Assembly (NCBI GenBank): GCA_016195095.1
Contig: JACQAE010000029.1
Location: forward strand, 1-36,159
Length of the DNA stretch: 36,159 bases
Direction: 5' to 3'
Origin: Pseudomonadota bacterium
GTDB taxonomy: Bacteria; Pseudomonadota; Alphaproteobacteria; Rhizobiales; Xanthobacteraceae
The notes below the pieces were generated by a model. The model saw nothing but the letters and a program-made list of their open reading frames with translations, was not told the origin of the DNA and made no database searches. Within the stretch, counting starts at the first letter, position 1, and each line of letters opens with the position of its first letter. A program made the translations under genes and the position numbers. Shown piece by piece: positions 16,494-24,829 of this stretch.

Positions 16494-17084
16494 TCACCGG
16501 CGCCGCACGAACTCCATCACGTTGTATTTCGATTCATAATAGGGCGCGGGAAACTCCATGCGCAGCCGGTCCTCGCCGACGCGCATGAGCAGCGCCACCT
16601 CGTCGAATTGCGGCCCGGCGCCGTAGCGCCGGCGCGCGACATAATCAGTGAACCCGACCCCCGTATAGATAAACGCCGTGGCGTCGAATCGTTTGAGCTC
16701 GCCCGCCGTGCGCTGCGACCCGGTGAGTTTTTCCAGCGTCCCGTCTTCGCCGCGCCCGCCGATGCGGCAGCGAAAGAAGCCATAGGGCGTCAGCGGCAAC
16801 AGGCCGCCGACCTTGATGGTGCGACACCGCCAGTCTCCCGCGATCGCCGCGAGGTCGGGCAGCGGCCGCGCCGGCGCGTCAAGCAGCGTGCGCAGCACCG
16901 CCACCTCGCGCGGCCTGCCGCCCTGGCTCGCCTGCGCCAAGGCGTCGCGCAAATGCTGCGCGCGCTGCGCGATCTTGGCGGCATCGGTCGCCGTCAATGC
17001 GAATTTGCCGGCGTCCTGCGCCAACGATGCTCCTTGCGATCCGCATGCAATGCCGGCCAGCAGAACAATCGCGAGCCTTGTCAT
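16494..17084 (-). CDS. DUF4893-type secreted protein
   Basis: 196 aa. Signal peptide MTRLAIVLLAGIACGSQGAS. The central and C-terminal blocks DWRCRTIKVGG, YGFFRCRI, LEKLTGSQRTAGEL and PYYESKYNVMEFV match my memory of DUF4893, a periplasmic family of unknown function common in alphaproteobacteria. Two Cys (DWRCRT, FFRCRI) could form a disulfide. It overlaps the start region of the zincin gene by 4 bp if that gene begins at GTG 16497, so the two are likely one unit. Confidence 0.75.
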   Translation of the reverse strand: MTRLAIVLLAGIACGSQGASLAQDAGKFALTATDAAKIAQRAQHLRDALAQASQGGRPREVAVLRTLLDAPARPLPDLAAIAGDWRCRTIKVGGLLPLTPYGFFRCRIGGRGEDGTLEKLTGSQRTAGELKRFDATAFIYTGVGFTDYVARRRYGAGPQFDEVALLMRVGEDRLRMEFPAPYYESKYNVMEFVRRR

Positions 17085-17224
17085 GGCAATATCTCCCGGT
17101 ACGCGGCCACGGCGCGGACCTGCCGCAGTCGCGGGGACATTGCACCGGTTGACGCATCCGGCGCAATCGTAGAGCGTGATGGCGATCGGGATCGTCGGCG
17201 GCGGCGCCGGCGCGGGAGACGAAA

Positions 17225-17554
17225 ATGCGTAACCTTGTGTTGTGTCACGGCGTTGGCAGGCGCGGCTTCGCGGCCTGCCTCGTCATTGCGGCCACGATCG
17301 TGGCAATTCCGGCGGACGCGGCGCGAGCCGCGATGATGGACGCCGCGGCGCTACCGGCGACATCCGTGCCGTTGGACGCGGCGGCCGCGACGGACCTGTC
17401 GGCGCAGCGCCGCCAGCGGCGCGCGCGGCGGCGCATCGAAATATACCCGCAACGCGATTACGTGCGCCGCTGCGTGGACTGGTATGCCGTGGAGCGGCGC
17501 GCCAGCGGCCCGACCGTCGTGCCGCACATGCGCTGCTGGTGGGCGCGGCGCTAG
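17225..17554 (+). CDS. Small secreted basic protein, unknown
   Basis: 109 aa. N-terminal hydrophobic signal (RGFAACLVIAATIVAIPADA), then an Arg-rich stretch (QRRQRRARRRIEI) and a C-terminal block RRCVDWYAVERRASGPTVV then PHMRCWWARR with two Cys, a pattern I know from uncharacterised Bradyrhizobium-type proteins. Ribosome site GGGAG at 17214-17218. The stop TAG at 17552-17554 is part of the CTAG that begins the inverted-repeat element downstream. Confidence 0.7.
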   Translation: MRNLVLCHGVGRRGFAACLVIAATIVAIPADAARAAMMDAAALPATSVPLDAAAATDLSAQRRQRRARRRIEIYPQRDYVRRCVDWYAVERRASGPTVVPHMRCWWARR

Positions 17555-17627
17555 TGTGGTGGATTTGAAGTTCCTACCATCGTTGCCGCGATCTCGTATA
17601 GGAACTTCAAATCCAAAACCACACTAG
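17551..17627. repeat. CTAGTGT inverted-repeat element, copy 1
   Basis: The arms CTAGTGTGGT+GGATTTGAAGTTCCTA (17551-17576) and their complement ending ACCACACTAG (to 17627) match over 26 bp, interrupted only by a 3-nt bulge in the right arm after the tenth outer pair. The loop is about 22 bp. It starts and ends with CTAG. The left CTAG supplies the stop codon of the preceding gene. No transposase inside. Confidence 0.85.
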
Positions 17628-17640
17628 AATCATAAGTTTG

Positions 17641-17716
17641 CTAGTGTCCCTTCGATTCCGAAGTTCGTATCGAAGCGCGCCGCAGGGTGTTGCGAACTTC
17701 GGAATCGGGACACCAG
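17641..17716. repeat. CTAGTGT inverted-repeat element, copy 2
   Basis: The arms CTAGTGTCCC+TTC+GATTCCGAAGTTCG and the right arm CGAACTTCGGAATC+GGGACACCAG pair 23 of 24 positions. The 3-nt bulge again follows the tenth outer pair but lies in the left arm, so this copy is inverted relative to copy 1, from which it is 13 bp away. The loop is about 25 bp. The two share the CTAGTGT end and the GATT-GAAGTTC core but differ elsewhere. Confidence 0.85.
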
Positions 17717-17742
17717 CGGCGGACAAGCGGCCGCCGAACCGG

Positions 17743-18009
17743 CATGATCTTTTCGCAAAAGCGGTTCCCACTTTTCGCGATCATGATTTTCGCCTGAGCA
17801 TGATCTTTTCGCAAAAGCGGTTCCCACTTTTCGCGATCATGATTTTCGCCTGAGCATGATCTTTTCGCAAAAGCGGTTCCCACTTTTCGGGATCATGATT
17901 TTCGCCTGAGCATGATCTTTTCCGAAAAGCGGTTCCCACTTTTCGGGATCATGATTTTCGCCTGAGCATGATCTTTTCCGAAAAGCGGTTCCCACTTTTC
18001 GGGATCATG
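17743..18009 (-). repeat. Five-copy array of 56-bp palindromic repeats
   Basis: Units start (plus strand) at CATGATCTTT at 17743, 17799, 17855, 17911 and 17967, exactly 56 bp apart. They are the reverse complement of the array at 7981-8142. The first three units read TTTTCGCAAAAGC and the last two TTTTCCGAAAAGC, so they fall into two sub-types in order. The linker is ATTTTCGCCTGAG. Read from the cytochrome gene, the array begins directly after the gene's TAA stop, in the same relative orientation as the recR array. Confidence 0.92.
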
Positions 18010-18011
18010 CT

Positions 18012-18389
18012 TTAGCGCTTGAGAAACGGATTCTGCCAGCCGCCGGTGCGCTCGGCGGCGCGCGGTGAATAGGTGGCTTCGAGATAGTCGAGGATGACCT
18101 TGCGGTCCTTGGTGTCGAGCTGTGGCATATTGTGGCGTTGCATCATCAACTCGATCGACTCGTCCCATTGCCGCCGCGTCATGCCCTGCGCGGCGACAAG
18201 CTGGAAATTGTGGCAGGCCGTGCAGGTGTAAAAAGTTTCGTCCCGGCCGTCGCCGGCGGGGAACTCCTCCGGGCTCTCGGCGCGCGGCGCAAATGCCGCG
18301 CCGGTGGATTGCGCGCGCGGCGCCGACGCCGACAGCGCCAACACGGCAAGGGCCGTGAAAAAGACGGCGGCAGTCGCAGCGCGGCTCAT
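18012..18389 (-). CDS. Cytochrome c subunit, probably of sulfite dehydrogenase
   Basis: 125 aa. Signal peptide at about 1-26 (AAVFFTALAVLALSASAPRA), one heme c site CTACH at 56-60, and a C-terminal helix region with candidate axial Met in MMQRHNMPQL. It lies 64 bp downstream of the sulfite oxidase on the same strand, so it is the likely periplasmic electron acceptor (SorB-like). Start is the ATG at 18389 (MSRAATAA). The intergenic space holds a perfect palindrome that could set the ratio of the two products. Confidence 0.85.
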   Translation of the reverse strand: MSRAATAAVFFTALAVLALSASAPRAQSTGAAFAPRAESPEEFPAGDGRDETFYTCTACHNFQLVAAQGMTRRQWDESIELMMQRHNMPQLDTKDRKVILDYLEATYSPRAAERTGGWQNPFLKR

Positions 18390-18419
18390 GCAATGTCCAT
18401 CGATTTGCGGCAAAGGGCG

Positions 18420-18444
18420 CCTCTCCCCGCAAAGCGGGGAGAGG
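18420..18444. repeat. Palindrome CCTCTCCCCGC-AAA-GCGGGGAGAGG
   Basis: Perfect 11-bp stem with an AAA loop between the sulfite oxidase stop and the cytochrome c start. No T-tract, so it is not a classical terminator. I have the impression this palindrome is dispersed in Bradyrhizobium-type genomes. It could act as an RNA-stabilising or attenuating hairpin within the operon. Confidence 0.8.
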
Positions 18445-18453
18445 CTTGCGCCG

Positions 18454-19839
18454 TCAACCAACCAGCACCGCGATGCGGTGCATGGCGTTGCCGCCATAAC
18501 CCTGCGGATTCCAGATCCCGGACTGGTGCGGCTGCATCGCGCCCTTGGAATCCGTTGCCCGGGCCCAGACCTCGTAATAGCCGTCCGAGGGCAGCGTCAC
18601 GCTGGCGGTGAAGCGCTGCCAGTCATACTTGTTCGCCGGCTTTTCCAGCTTGGCGGCCTTCCACGTCGCGCCGAAATCGATCGACACATCGACCTTCTTG
18701 ACCGTCAGGTCGCCCGCCCATGACGCGCCGCGCAGCTTGAGCTCCTTGGTGCCGGCGGCGATCTTGGCGCCATTGGCCGGGCTGGTGATGATCGAGCGCA
18801 CCGGCATCGACATGAGCACGCGGAAGTTCTTCGGATCGGCCTTGTCGCCGGGAACCATCGGCTTGATCGGGACGCGATAGGAGAACCCGGTCATGCCCGG
18901 ACCGTCATGTTCCTTGTCGCGCAGTGCGATGCGGGTGAGCCATTTCTGCGACGCCGATCCGGTCCAGCCCGGGTAAAGCAGCCGCACCGGGCCGCCATGG
19001 ATATTGGGCAGCGGTTCGCCGTTCATCGCCCATACGATCATGCTGTTTTCGTCCATCGCCTTGGCGATGGGAACGCCGCGCGAGAGCGTCGGCCGCTTGG
19101 CATCGCCCGACAGATGCACGTCGGCGCCGTAATGCGCGGTATAGATTGCCGACGGCTTGACCCCGGCCATTTTCAGCACGTCGGCCAGGCGCACCCCGGT
19201 CCATTGTGCGCAGCCGGCGCCGCCGTTCGTCCACTGGTTGCCACGTGCGGCGGGCGTGAAGAACGCGCGTCCATTTCCTCCGCATTCGAGCACGAAGCGC
19301 CGCGTCTGCGCCTTGAATTTCGCCTTGATCTCGCCAAGCGTGATCTCGACCGTCTTGTTGACCTCGCCGTCGATGCCGATCTTCCACTTGTCCGGGTCGG
19401 CGGCGGGATCGGGAATCTGTCCGTTGTTGCGGATGTAGAACTTGCCGATCGGCGTGATGGCGTCGTCGAGCAGCTCGGCCGGCGTCTCGGCGACCAGCGG
19501 ACGGTCGCCGAGCAGGACGAGCTTGGGGTCCTTGCCGGGGAAATTGAGGTGTTGCGGACCCTTGGGCGCGGCCGGCGCCGCTGCCGCCGGGGCGGCTGGT
19601 GCCGCCGGGGCGCCCGCGGCGGGCTGGCCCTGCGCCAGCGCGGCGGGGATGAGGCCGCCGGGCATGAAGGCCGCGAAGGGTATCGCGCCACCGACCGCCG
19701 CGCTCATCGTCGCCAGCGCGCCGCCGCCGAGAAATCCGCGCCGGCTCGGGCCGACCTCGCGGCCGAACGCAACCGCGTCCGCGCGCTCGGCATCGTCCTG
19801 GTAGAGTTCCTCGATCGAGCGTTCGATTTTTCCTGACAT
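18454..19839 (-). CDS. Sulfite oxidase, molybdopterin subunit (SorA/SorT-like)
   Basis: 461 aa periplasmic enzyme oxidising sulfite to sulfate, passing electrons to cytochrome c. Twin-arginine motif SRRGFLGGGAL at 32-42, unusually preceded by about 30 residues of charged N-terminus. Ala/Pro-rich linker at 73-93, then the Mo-binding domain with candidate Mo-ligand Cys186 in VLECGGNGRAFF, GCAQWTGVRLADVL and HGGPVRLLYPGW, then the C-terminal dimerisation domain ending SGIWNPQGYGGNAMHRIAV. Start is the ATG at 19839 with GGGGAGG at 19843-19849. First gene of the pair with the cytochrome. Confidence 0.93.
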   Translation of the reverse strand: MSGKIERSIEELYQDDAERADAVAFGREVGPSRRGFLGGGALATMSAAVGGAIPFAAFMPGGLIPAALAQGQPAAGAPAAPAAPAAAAPAAPKGPQHLNFPGKDPKLVLLGDRPLVAETPAELLDDAITPIGKFYIRNNGQIPDPAADPDKWKIGIDGEVNKTVEITLGEIKAKFKAQTRRFVLECGGNGRAFFTPAARGNQWTNGGAGCAQWTGVRLADVLKMAGVKPSAIYTAHYGADVHLSGDAKRPTLSRGVPIAKAMDENSMIVWAMNGEPLPNIHGGPVRLLYPGWTGSASQKWLTRIALRDKEHDGPGMTGFSYRVPIKPMVPGDKADPKNFRVLMSMPVRSIITSPANGAKIAAGTKELKLRGASWAGDLTVKKVDVSIDFGATWKAAKLEKPANKYDWQRFTASVTLPSDGYYEVWARATDSKGAMQPHQSGIWNPQGYGGNAMHRIAVLVG

Positions 19840-20097
19840 GCTTTCCTCCCCGCACCGCCATGGCATCGGCCACGGTCGTTGAAATCCGTCATATTCAATT
19901 CCGATAATGTATACTTCCACATGACGCGCCACGCCGGCAACGGTTTTCCGCCAGGCGCCATACATAAGCCGGCGTTTTGATCGATCGTGTCGGGCCTGCC
20001 CCATGCTGGCCCCCCATGCCGGCCATTGTGGCGAAGCGGCAAAGCCCGCTACAATGACGGCCGAATCCGCTCACGAACCCGCGCAACGAGGATACCG

Positions 20098-20427
20098 ATG
20101 AAAATAAGCACAAAGGCAGCGGTGCTCGCCATTTCCGGGCTCGCCGTCGTCGTGACCGCGCTGCCGGCCGACGCCTCGCCGAAAAAGCGCCGCCTCGCCG
20201 TGGAGCAGCCGACGCGCACGATCTACTATACGCCCGCCGGCAGGCGCGTCGTCGTCACCGGCCGCAGCTATCTTGACGCTGGCACCGACGTGCTGCCGGG
20301 CGAGCGCAAATACAGCGACTACGCGCTGCCGCCCTATTACACGACCTATAGCCGCAACGACCCGAAAATCAGCTGGAACCGCATGCCGTTCCCGGATTGC
20401 TTCGACCTCGGCATTTTCTGCCGCTGA
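20098..20427 (+). CDS. Small secreted protein, unknown
   Basis: 109 aa. Signal peptide KAAVLAISGLAVVVTALPADA, then a basic KKRR segment and a Tyr/Pro-rich body (RTIYYTPAGRRVVVTGRSYL, YSDYALPPYYTTYSRNDPK) ending PFPDCFDLGIFCR with two Cys. I recognise the type from Bradyrhizobium-like genomes but know no function. ATG at 20098 with ACGAGG just upstream. Divergent from the sulfite oxidase. Confidence 0.72.
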   Translation: MKISTKAAVLAISGLAVVVTALPADASPKKRRLAVEQPTRTIYYTPAGRRVVVTGRSYLDAGTDVLPGERKYSDYALPPYYTTYSRNDPKISWNRMPFPDCFDLGIFCR

Positions 20428-20521
20428 TTTAATCGCCGCCTGGTGTCGCACGCGCGCGCGGACGCGACGTTAACGCGCGTTATTGTCGCAGCGCCGTCCA
20501 GTGGCCGGCGCAGCCGTCTGG

Positions 20522-20602
20522 CTATTTGAACGTGCCGCCGCCCGAGCCGCCGGAGTGCCGACCGCTGCCGAGCACGGTGAGCCCGCTGGCGTTTACCGCC
20601 AT
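20522..20602 (-). CDS. Possible 26-residue Gly-rich peptide
   Basis: Short ORF starting ATG at 20602 and ending TAG at 20522-20524: MAVNASGLTVLGSG then RHSGGSGGGTFK. Third codon positions are mostly G or C, as in the surrounding genes, but no clear ribosome site precedes it. It lies downstream of the broken leuB on the same strand. Could be a real small peptide or chance; low confidence. Confidence 0.25.
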   Translation of the reverse strand: MAVNASGLTVLGSGRHSGGSGGGTFK

Positions 20603-20651
20603 GCGCACATAAACCCATCGCGCCGCGCCGGTTACTTATGCCGCGCCCGCT

Positions 20652-21615
20652 TCAGCGCGCGAGCCGCGCCAACTCGGAAATAATCGCGTCGCCCATCTCG
20701 CGCGTGCCGCCGTTGGTGGTGCCCGGCGCGCCCTTGCCGGCGATGTCGGGCGCGGAGCCGTGCACCGGCTCGTAGAGCGCCTTGCGCTTGCGCGTGCGCG
20801 CGTCGACCTCCCCGAGCGAGGCCGATGGCAGCATCCCGAGCGAGCCAGTCAGCATGGCGGCCACGTCGGAGAGCATGTCGCCGAACAGATTGTCGGTGAC
20901 GATGACGTCGAATTGCCGCGGCCAGCGCACGAGCTGCATGCCGCCGGCGTCGGCCAGCATGTGCTCAAGCTCGACATCCTTGTACTCGCGGCGGTGCAGA
21001 TTGGTGACGACCTCGTTCCACAGCACGCCGGTCTTCATCACGTTGCGCTTTTCCATCGACGTCACCTTGTTGCGCCGCGTGCGCGCAAGCTCGAAGGCGA
21101 CGCGCGAAATGCGCTCGATCTCGTAGGTGTCGTAGACCTGGGTGTCGACGGCGCGCTTCTGCCCGTTGCCGAGATCGGTGATGGTCTTGGGCTCGCCGAA
21201 ATAAACCCCGCCGGTCAATTCGCGCAAAATCATGATATCGAGCCCGTCGACCACTTCGGGCTTGAGGCTCGAGGATCCGGCCAGCGCTGGATAGCAGATC
21301 GCCGGGCGCAAATTGGCGAACAGCGCCAGATCCTTGCGCAGACGCAGCAGCCCCGCCTCCGGGCGCGCCTCATAGGCGACCTTGTCCCATCGCGGGCCGC
21401 CGACCGCGCCAAAGATCACCGCGTCGGCGCGCTGCGCCCGCTGCATGGCGTCCTCGGTGATGGCAACGCCATGCGCGTCGTAGCAGCAGCCGCCGACCAG
21501 CCCCGAAGTCGCCCATGGCGTTCTTGTTCATCCAGCCGATCAGTTTCTTGACCTCGGCCATGACTTCGGGACCGATGCCGTCGCCGGGGAGCAGCAGGAG
21601 ATTCATGGTGGTCAT
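20652..21615 (-). pseudogene. leuB: 3-isopropylmalate dehydrogenase, degraded
   Basis: LeuB oxidatively decarboxylates 3-isopropylmalate with NAD. The start at 21615 gives a normal N-terminus (NLLLLPGDGIGPEVMAEVKK to NAMGDF). At about 21501-21507 the frame breaks, and the family continues in the next frame as [20 protein letters not shown] and then normally through [31 protein letters not shown] and [11 protein letters not shown]. Comparison with the usual FETDxGLVGG suggests about 11 nt lost. After AGKG (near 20725-20735) the usual ANP-containing block of roughly 45-50 residues is missing and the sequence jumps to [11 protein letters not shown]. Two deletions argue for true decay. Confidence 0.88.
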
Positions 21616-21957
21616 GGATTGTCGCCTCGATGCCAAGCGGTTGGAATTTACCGGCCGCGCCGGCTTCGTGCCCACGCCGGCCGCGCGGGCCGCCGACCCG
21701 CCGGGCGCGTGCGTTTCATCTCGGCGCCATCGGCAAGCGCCACGGGTTTCGCTGTCCTCGACATTTTACGCGGCAGGCTCCGTGGCGGTGCGCCAATCAC
21801 GTCACGGAAAATTGTTGCGGTCCTTTACGGCCGACTGCGATTTTCGCGACGCAAGGGTGTTTTCATCGCGGGCAAATGCTCTAAAGCGACGCTGGCGGCT
21901 TGGCAAGGCACAAGCCGATGCGCGGCGGCGGCGCCTGCCAGGAAACGGAAACATGAA
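21616..21957. other. Intergenic region between leuB and nucleoside phosphorylase
   Basis: 342 bp between divergent genes. The frame of the phosphorylase stays open leftward through most of it, but the translation is low-complexity Arg/Ala-rich and lacks family similarity, so I treat it as non-coding. GAGGCGAC near 21625-21632 fits a ribosome site for leuB. No RNA element recognised. Confidence 0.35.
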
Positions 21958-22797
21958 ATGACGGATGCGATCGGCGATACGCGCGAAGGATTGGCCCCCA
22001 TCCTCGCCGGCAAGGACGCCGGTGCGCCCTCCGTCTTCGTGCCACAAGCGCTCTTGCGCGAGGCAAGGCGGCAGAAGCGGCTCGCCGCGGTCGACGTGCC
22101 GGAGCTATGTATCCTCGATCCCGACGGCGATATCGTTCGCCGCCTGGAGCGCACCGGCGAGGCGCGGGTATTCGAGGGCTGGCCCTGCTATCATACGCGC
22201 CTGCACGAATTCTCGCTCAACGGCATGCCGGCGGGGATCATCGGCTGCGCGGTCGGCGCGCCGTTCGCGGTGTTGGTCGCGGAGGAACTGTTCGCCTGCG
22301 GCTGTCGCGCGCTGATCAGTCTGACCTCGGCCGGGCAGATCGTGCCGGCCGGGCCGCCGCCCTATTTCGTTATCATCGATCGCGCGTTGCGCGACGAAGG
22401 CACGAGCTACCACTATGCGCCGGCGGCGCCATACGCGCATGCCGAGCCGGCCCTCGTGCGCCGCGCGCAGGCGGCGCTGGCAAATCATGGCGCGCGCGTA
22501 TTCACCGGCGCCACCTGGACGACCGACGCGCCGTTTCGCGAAACCGAAGCGGCGATCGCGGCGGCGCGCCGGCGCGGCGTTTTCGCCGTCGAAATGGAGG
22601 CGGCGGCGCTTTACGCTTTCGCGCGGGCGCGCGCTGCCCGCGTCCTGTGCCTCGCCCATGTCACCAATACGATGGGTCAGGGCGAAGGCGATTTCGAGAA
22701 GGGCGCCGCCGACGGCACCACCGATGCGCTTGCCGTCCTTGGCGCGATCGCCGCCGTCCTGCGCGAGCCTTTTGCCGATCGCCCGGGCCCAGCCTGA
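21958..22797 (+). CDS. Nucleoside phosphorylase (PNP/UDP family)
   Basis: 279 aa. Phosphorolysis of purine or pyrimidine nucleosides. Recognisable blocks are the glycine-rich IIGCAVGAPFAVLVAEELFA, the LTSAGQIVP loop (phosphate/ribose side), the VEMEAAALYAFA motif at 211-222 that binds the ribose, and CLAHVTNTM. Closer to uridine phosphorylase-like members than to trimeric PNP, but specificity is not decidable. The ATG at 21958 follows AGGAAACGGAAAC. Single gene, divergent from leuB. Confidence 0.87.
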   Translation: MTDAIGDTREGLAPILAGKDAGAPSVFVPQALLREARRQKRLAAVDVPELCILDPDGDIVRRLERTGEARVFEGWPCYHTRLHEFSLNGMPAGIIGCAVGAPFAVLVAEELFACGCRALISLTSAGQIVPAGPPPYFVIIDRALRDEGTSYHYAPAAPYAHAEPALVRRAQAALANHGARVFTGATWTTDAPFRETEAAIAAARRRGVFAVEMEAAALYAFARARAARVLCLAHVTNTMGQGEGDFEKGAADGTTDALAVLGAIAAVLREPFADRPGPA

Positions 22798-22920
22798 GCG
22801 CGAGAACGATCGATCCGCCGCCGCGAGCGCCCCTTGCCGCCCGGCGGCGGAGCGGATATTTCGCCTGGCGGGTGACCGGCCGAGGGTTGTCAGCCACGCC
22901 ACGCCGGGAACCGCCGCGCC

Positions 22921-23982
22921 ATGCGCATCAGCCGCCGCAAATCACTCGCCGCCCTTGCCGCCGTCGCGACTTTTGGTGTCGCCGGCGGCGCCACGCGCAG
23001 CGTCCTTGAGCGCTATTACGACGGGCCGGCGTCCGACCATTTCGACGGGGCGCGTTTTTTCGATCCGCATGGCATGCCGCCGAAGAGTCTCGCCGAGGTC
23101 GCGCGCTGGCTGGCGGCAGGCGGCAAGGCGCGCTGGCCGAAATGGGCGCCAAGCCCCTATAGCGACAGTCCGCCCGCCCGTGTCGAGGGGCGCGCATGGC
23201 GCATATCCTATGTTGGCCACGCGAGCTTTCTCTTGCAAACCGCCGGCCTCAATATCCTCATCGATCCGGTCTGGTCGGAGCGCGCCTCGCCGTTCGGCTT
23301 CATCGGGCCGCGGCGGGTCAACGCGCCGGGCATCGCCTTCGACGCGCTGCCGCCGATCGACGTCGTACTCGTCTCGCACAATCACTACGATCATCTCGAC
23401 GTGCAAACCCTCTCGGCGCTCGCCGCGGCGCATCGCGCGCGCGTGCTCGCACCGCTCGGCAACGACGCGGTGATGGCCGCGCATGATTCGGCCATCCGCG
23501 TCGAGGCGCATGATTGGGAGACGCGTGTCGAACTGGCGCGCGACGTCGGCGTGACGCTGGTGGCGTCGCGCCATTGGTCGGGGCGCGGGCCGCTCGACCG
23601 CAATAAAGCGCTGTGGGCGGCATTCGTCATCGACACGCCGGCCGGCCGGATTTTCCATGTCGCCGATTCAGGCTATGGCGACGGCTGGCATTTCCGCACC
23701 GCGCGCGAGCGCCATGGCCCATTTCGCCTGGCCATCCTTCCGGTCGGCGCCTATGAACCGCGCTGGTTCATGCGCGACCAGCACATGAACCCGCGCGAGG
23801 CGCTCAAGGCCTTCGCCGACTGCGGCGGCGAATTCGCGCTCGGCCATCATTACGGCACGTTCCAACTCACCGACGAGGCGATCGAGGCGCCGGTCGAGGC
23901 ACTGGCCGCCGCGCGTCTGCAAGCGGGCGTTTCCGCCGAGCGATTCGGCCTGCTGCGGCCGGGACAGGTGTGGGACCTATGA
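22921..23982 (+). CDS. NAPE-PLD-like metallo-beta-lactamase-fold hydrolase
   Basis: 353 aa. N-terminal twin-Arg signal [20 protein letters not shown] suggests Tat export. The MBL core has [30 protein letters not shown] and [10 protein letters not shown] (His153, His155, Asp157, His158), then [17 protein letters not shown] and [19 protein letters not shown]. This order is characteristic of the N-acyl-phosphatidylethanolamine phospholipase D family; in bacteria the substrate is mostly unknown. Starts 123 bp after the nucleoside phosphorylase, same strand. Confidence 0.9.
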   Translation: MRISRRKSLAALAAVATFGVAGGATRSVLERYYDGPASDHFDGARFFDPHGMPPKSLAEVARWLAAGGKARWPKWAPSPYSDSPPARVEGRAWRISYVGHASFLLQTAGLNILIDPVWSERASPFGFIGPRRVNAPGIAFDALPPIDVVLVSHNHYDHLDVQTLSALAAAHRARVLAPLGNDAVMAAHDSAIRVEAHDWETRVELARDVGVTLVASRHWSGRGPLDRNKALWAAFVIDTPAGRIFHVADSGYGDGWHFRTARERHGPFRLAILPVGAYEPRWFMRDQHMNPREALKAFADCGGEFALGHHYGTFQLTDEAIEAPVEALAAARLQAGVSAERFGLLRPGQVWDL

Positions 23983-24019
23983 TGATCCGGGAATGGCCGG
24001 CCGCGTCTGCGCCAGCGCC

Positions 24020-24655
24020 CTATTTCAGCGGCACATAGACCTCGATGACCAGCTTGTCCTCGGGGGTCGTGCGCAAATCCGTCATGTATTGCTCGAAAAA
24101 CAGGTCCTTGGCCTCGAGCCGTTTCTCGTCGAGGAAATTGGTAATGGCCTCGTAGGTATTGTCCATGGCGTCATAGGAACCACGGTGGACAAACTTGAGC
24201 GCCTTGCCTTGCGGCGACGTGGCGACGGCAATATCGCCGCGCGGCAGCTCCTTCGGCGGCTCCGAGATCGGCACCGCGGCCTGAAAATGGAACCCGCTAT
24301 CATCCGTCGAAAGATAGATCGTCATTGCCGGGCCGTCCGCCTTGAGCCCTTGCCGGTCGATGAAGCCGTAGATCGTCTTGAACGTATCGAGCAGGGTTTC
24401 GTAGGCGCTATCCCAGGTGGCGGTGCCCTTGATGCCGACGATGCTACGAGCGGTCAGCATCACCTCAAGGCCAAACGCGTCGGCGGGCGGCGCATCCGGC
24501 GCCGTCGGCGCGGCGGGCACGGTGCCAGGCGCCGCCGGGGCAGCGTTCGGTGTCGTGGGCGGCACGGTTTGCGCACGCGGCGCGCCGGCGGCAATAATCG
24601 CCAGCGCCGCGCCAATGAGCACGCCCGCGACCCCGTTTCGAAACCAAGGCATCAT
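24020..24655 (-). CDS. Exported GyrI-like (effector-binding) domain protein
   Basis: 211 aa. Signal peptide or membrane anchor ([21 protein letters not shown]), Pro/Ala/Thr-rich linker at about 31-58, then a GyrI/effector-binding fold: [60 protein letters not shown] and [11 protein letters not shown]. Stand-alone exported copies of this domain, otherwise fused to AraC/MerR regulators, bind small hydrophobic molecules. The double ATG at 24655/24652 has TTGGAG just upstream. Convergent with the NAPE-PLD-like gene (37 bp). Confidence 0.8.
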   Translation of the reverse strand: MMPWFRNGVAGVLIGAALAIIAAGAPRAQTVPPTTPNAAPAAPGTVPAAPTAPDAPPADAFGLEVMLTARSIVGIKGTATWDSAYETLLDTFKTIYGFIDRQGLKADGPAMTIYLSTDDSGFHFQAAVPISEPPKELPRGDIAVATSPQGKALKFVHRGSYDAMDNTYEAITNFLDEKRLEAKDLFFEQYMTDLRTTPEDKLVIEVYVPLK

Positions 24656-24829
24656 CGCGCTCCAAGATGCGCCGGGCCGGCTCGGCCGCGCCACCGCATG
24701 CGGCCTAATTTACCACGCCAGCGGCGGATTGGGCAGGCGGATTGTGTCGGCCGATCCGGCTCGCGCCGCTTCGCCTGGGCTGGCGCTGGCGCCCCGGTTC
24801 GCCATATAAATCTCGATGCAGGTTGGATC

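Noticed and set aside
17641-18009. Small ORFs reading MGTAF..RSCS..NHD..KWEPLL
   Set aside because: They are translations of the palindromic repeat units and change frame with each 56-bp step. Similar ORFs at 8001-8560 arise the same way.
21490-21515. Programmed ribosomal frameshift in leuB
   Set aside because: No slippery heptamer and no reason in this family; the missing residues at the break and the second deletion fit decay better.
23993-24829. Long N-terminal extension of dapF
   Set aside because: Antisense to the GyrI-like gene; the family starts at [14 protein letters not shown] (24830).
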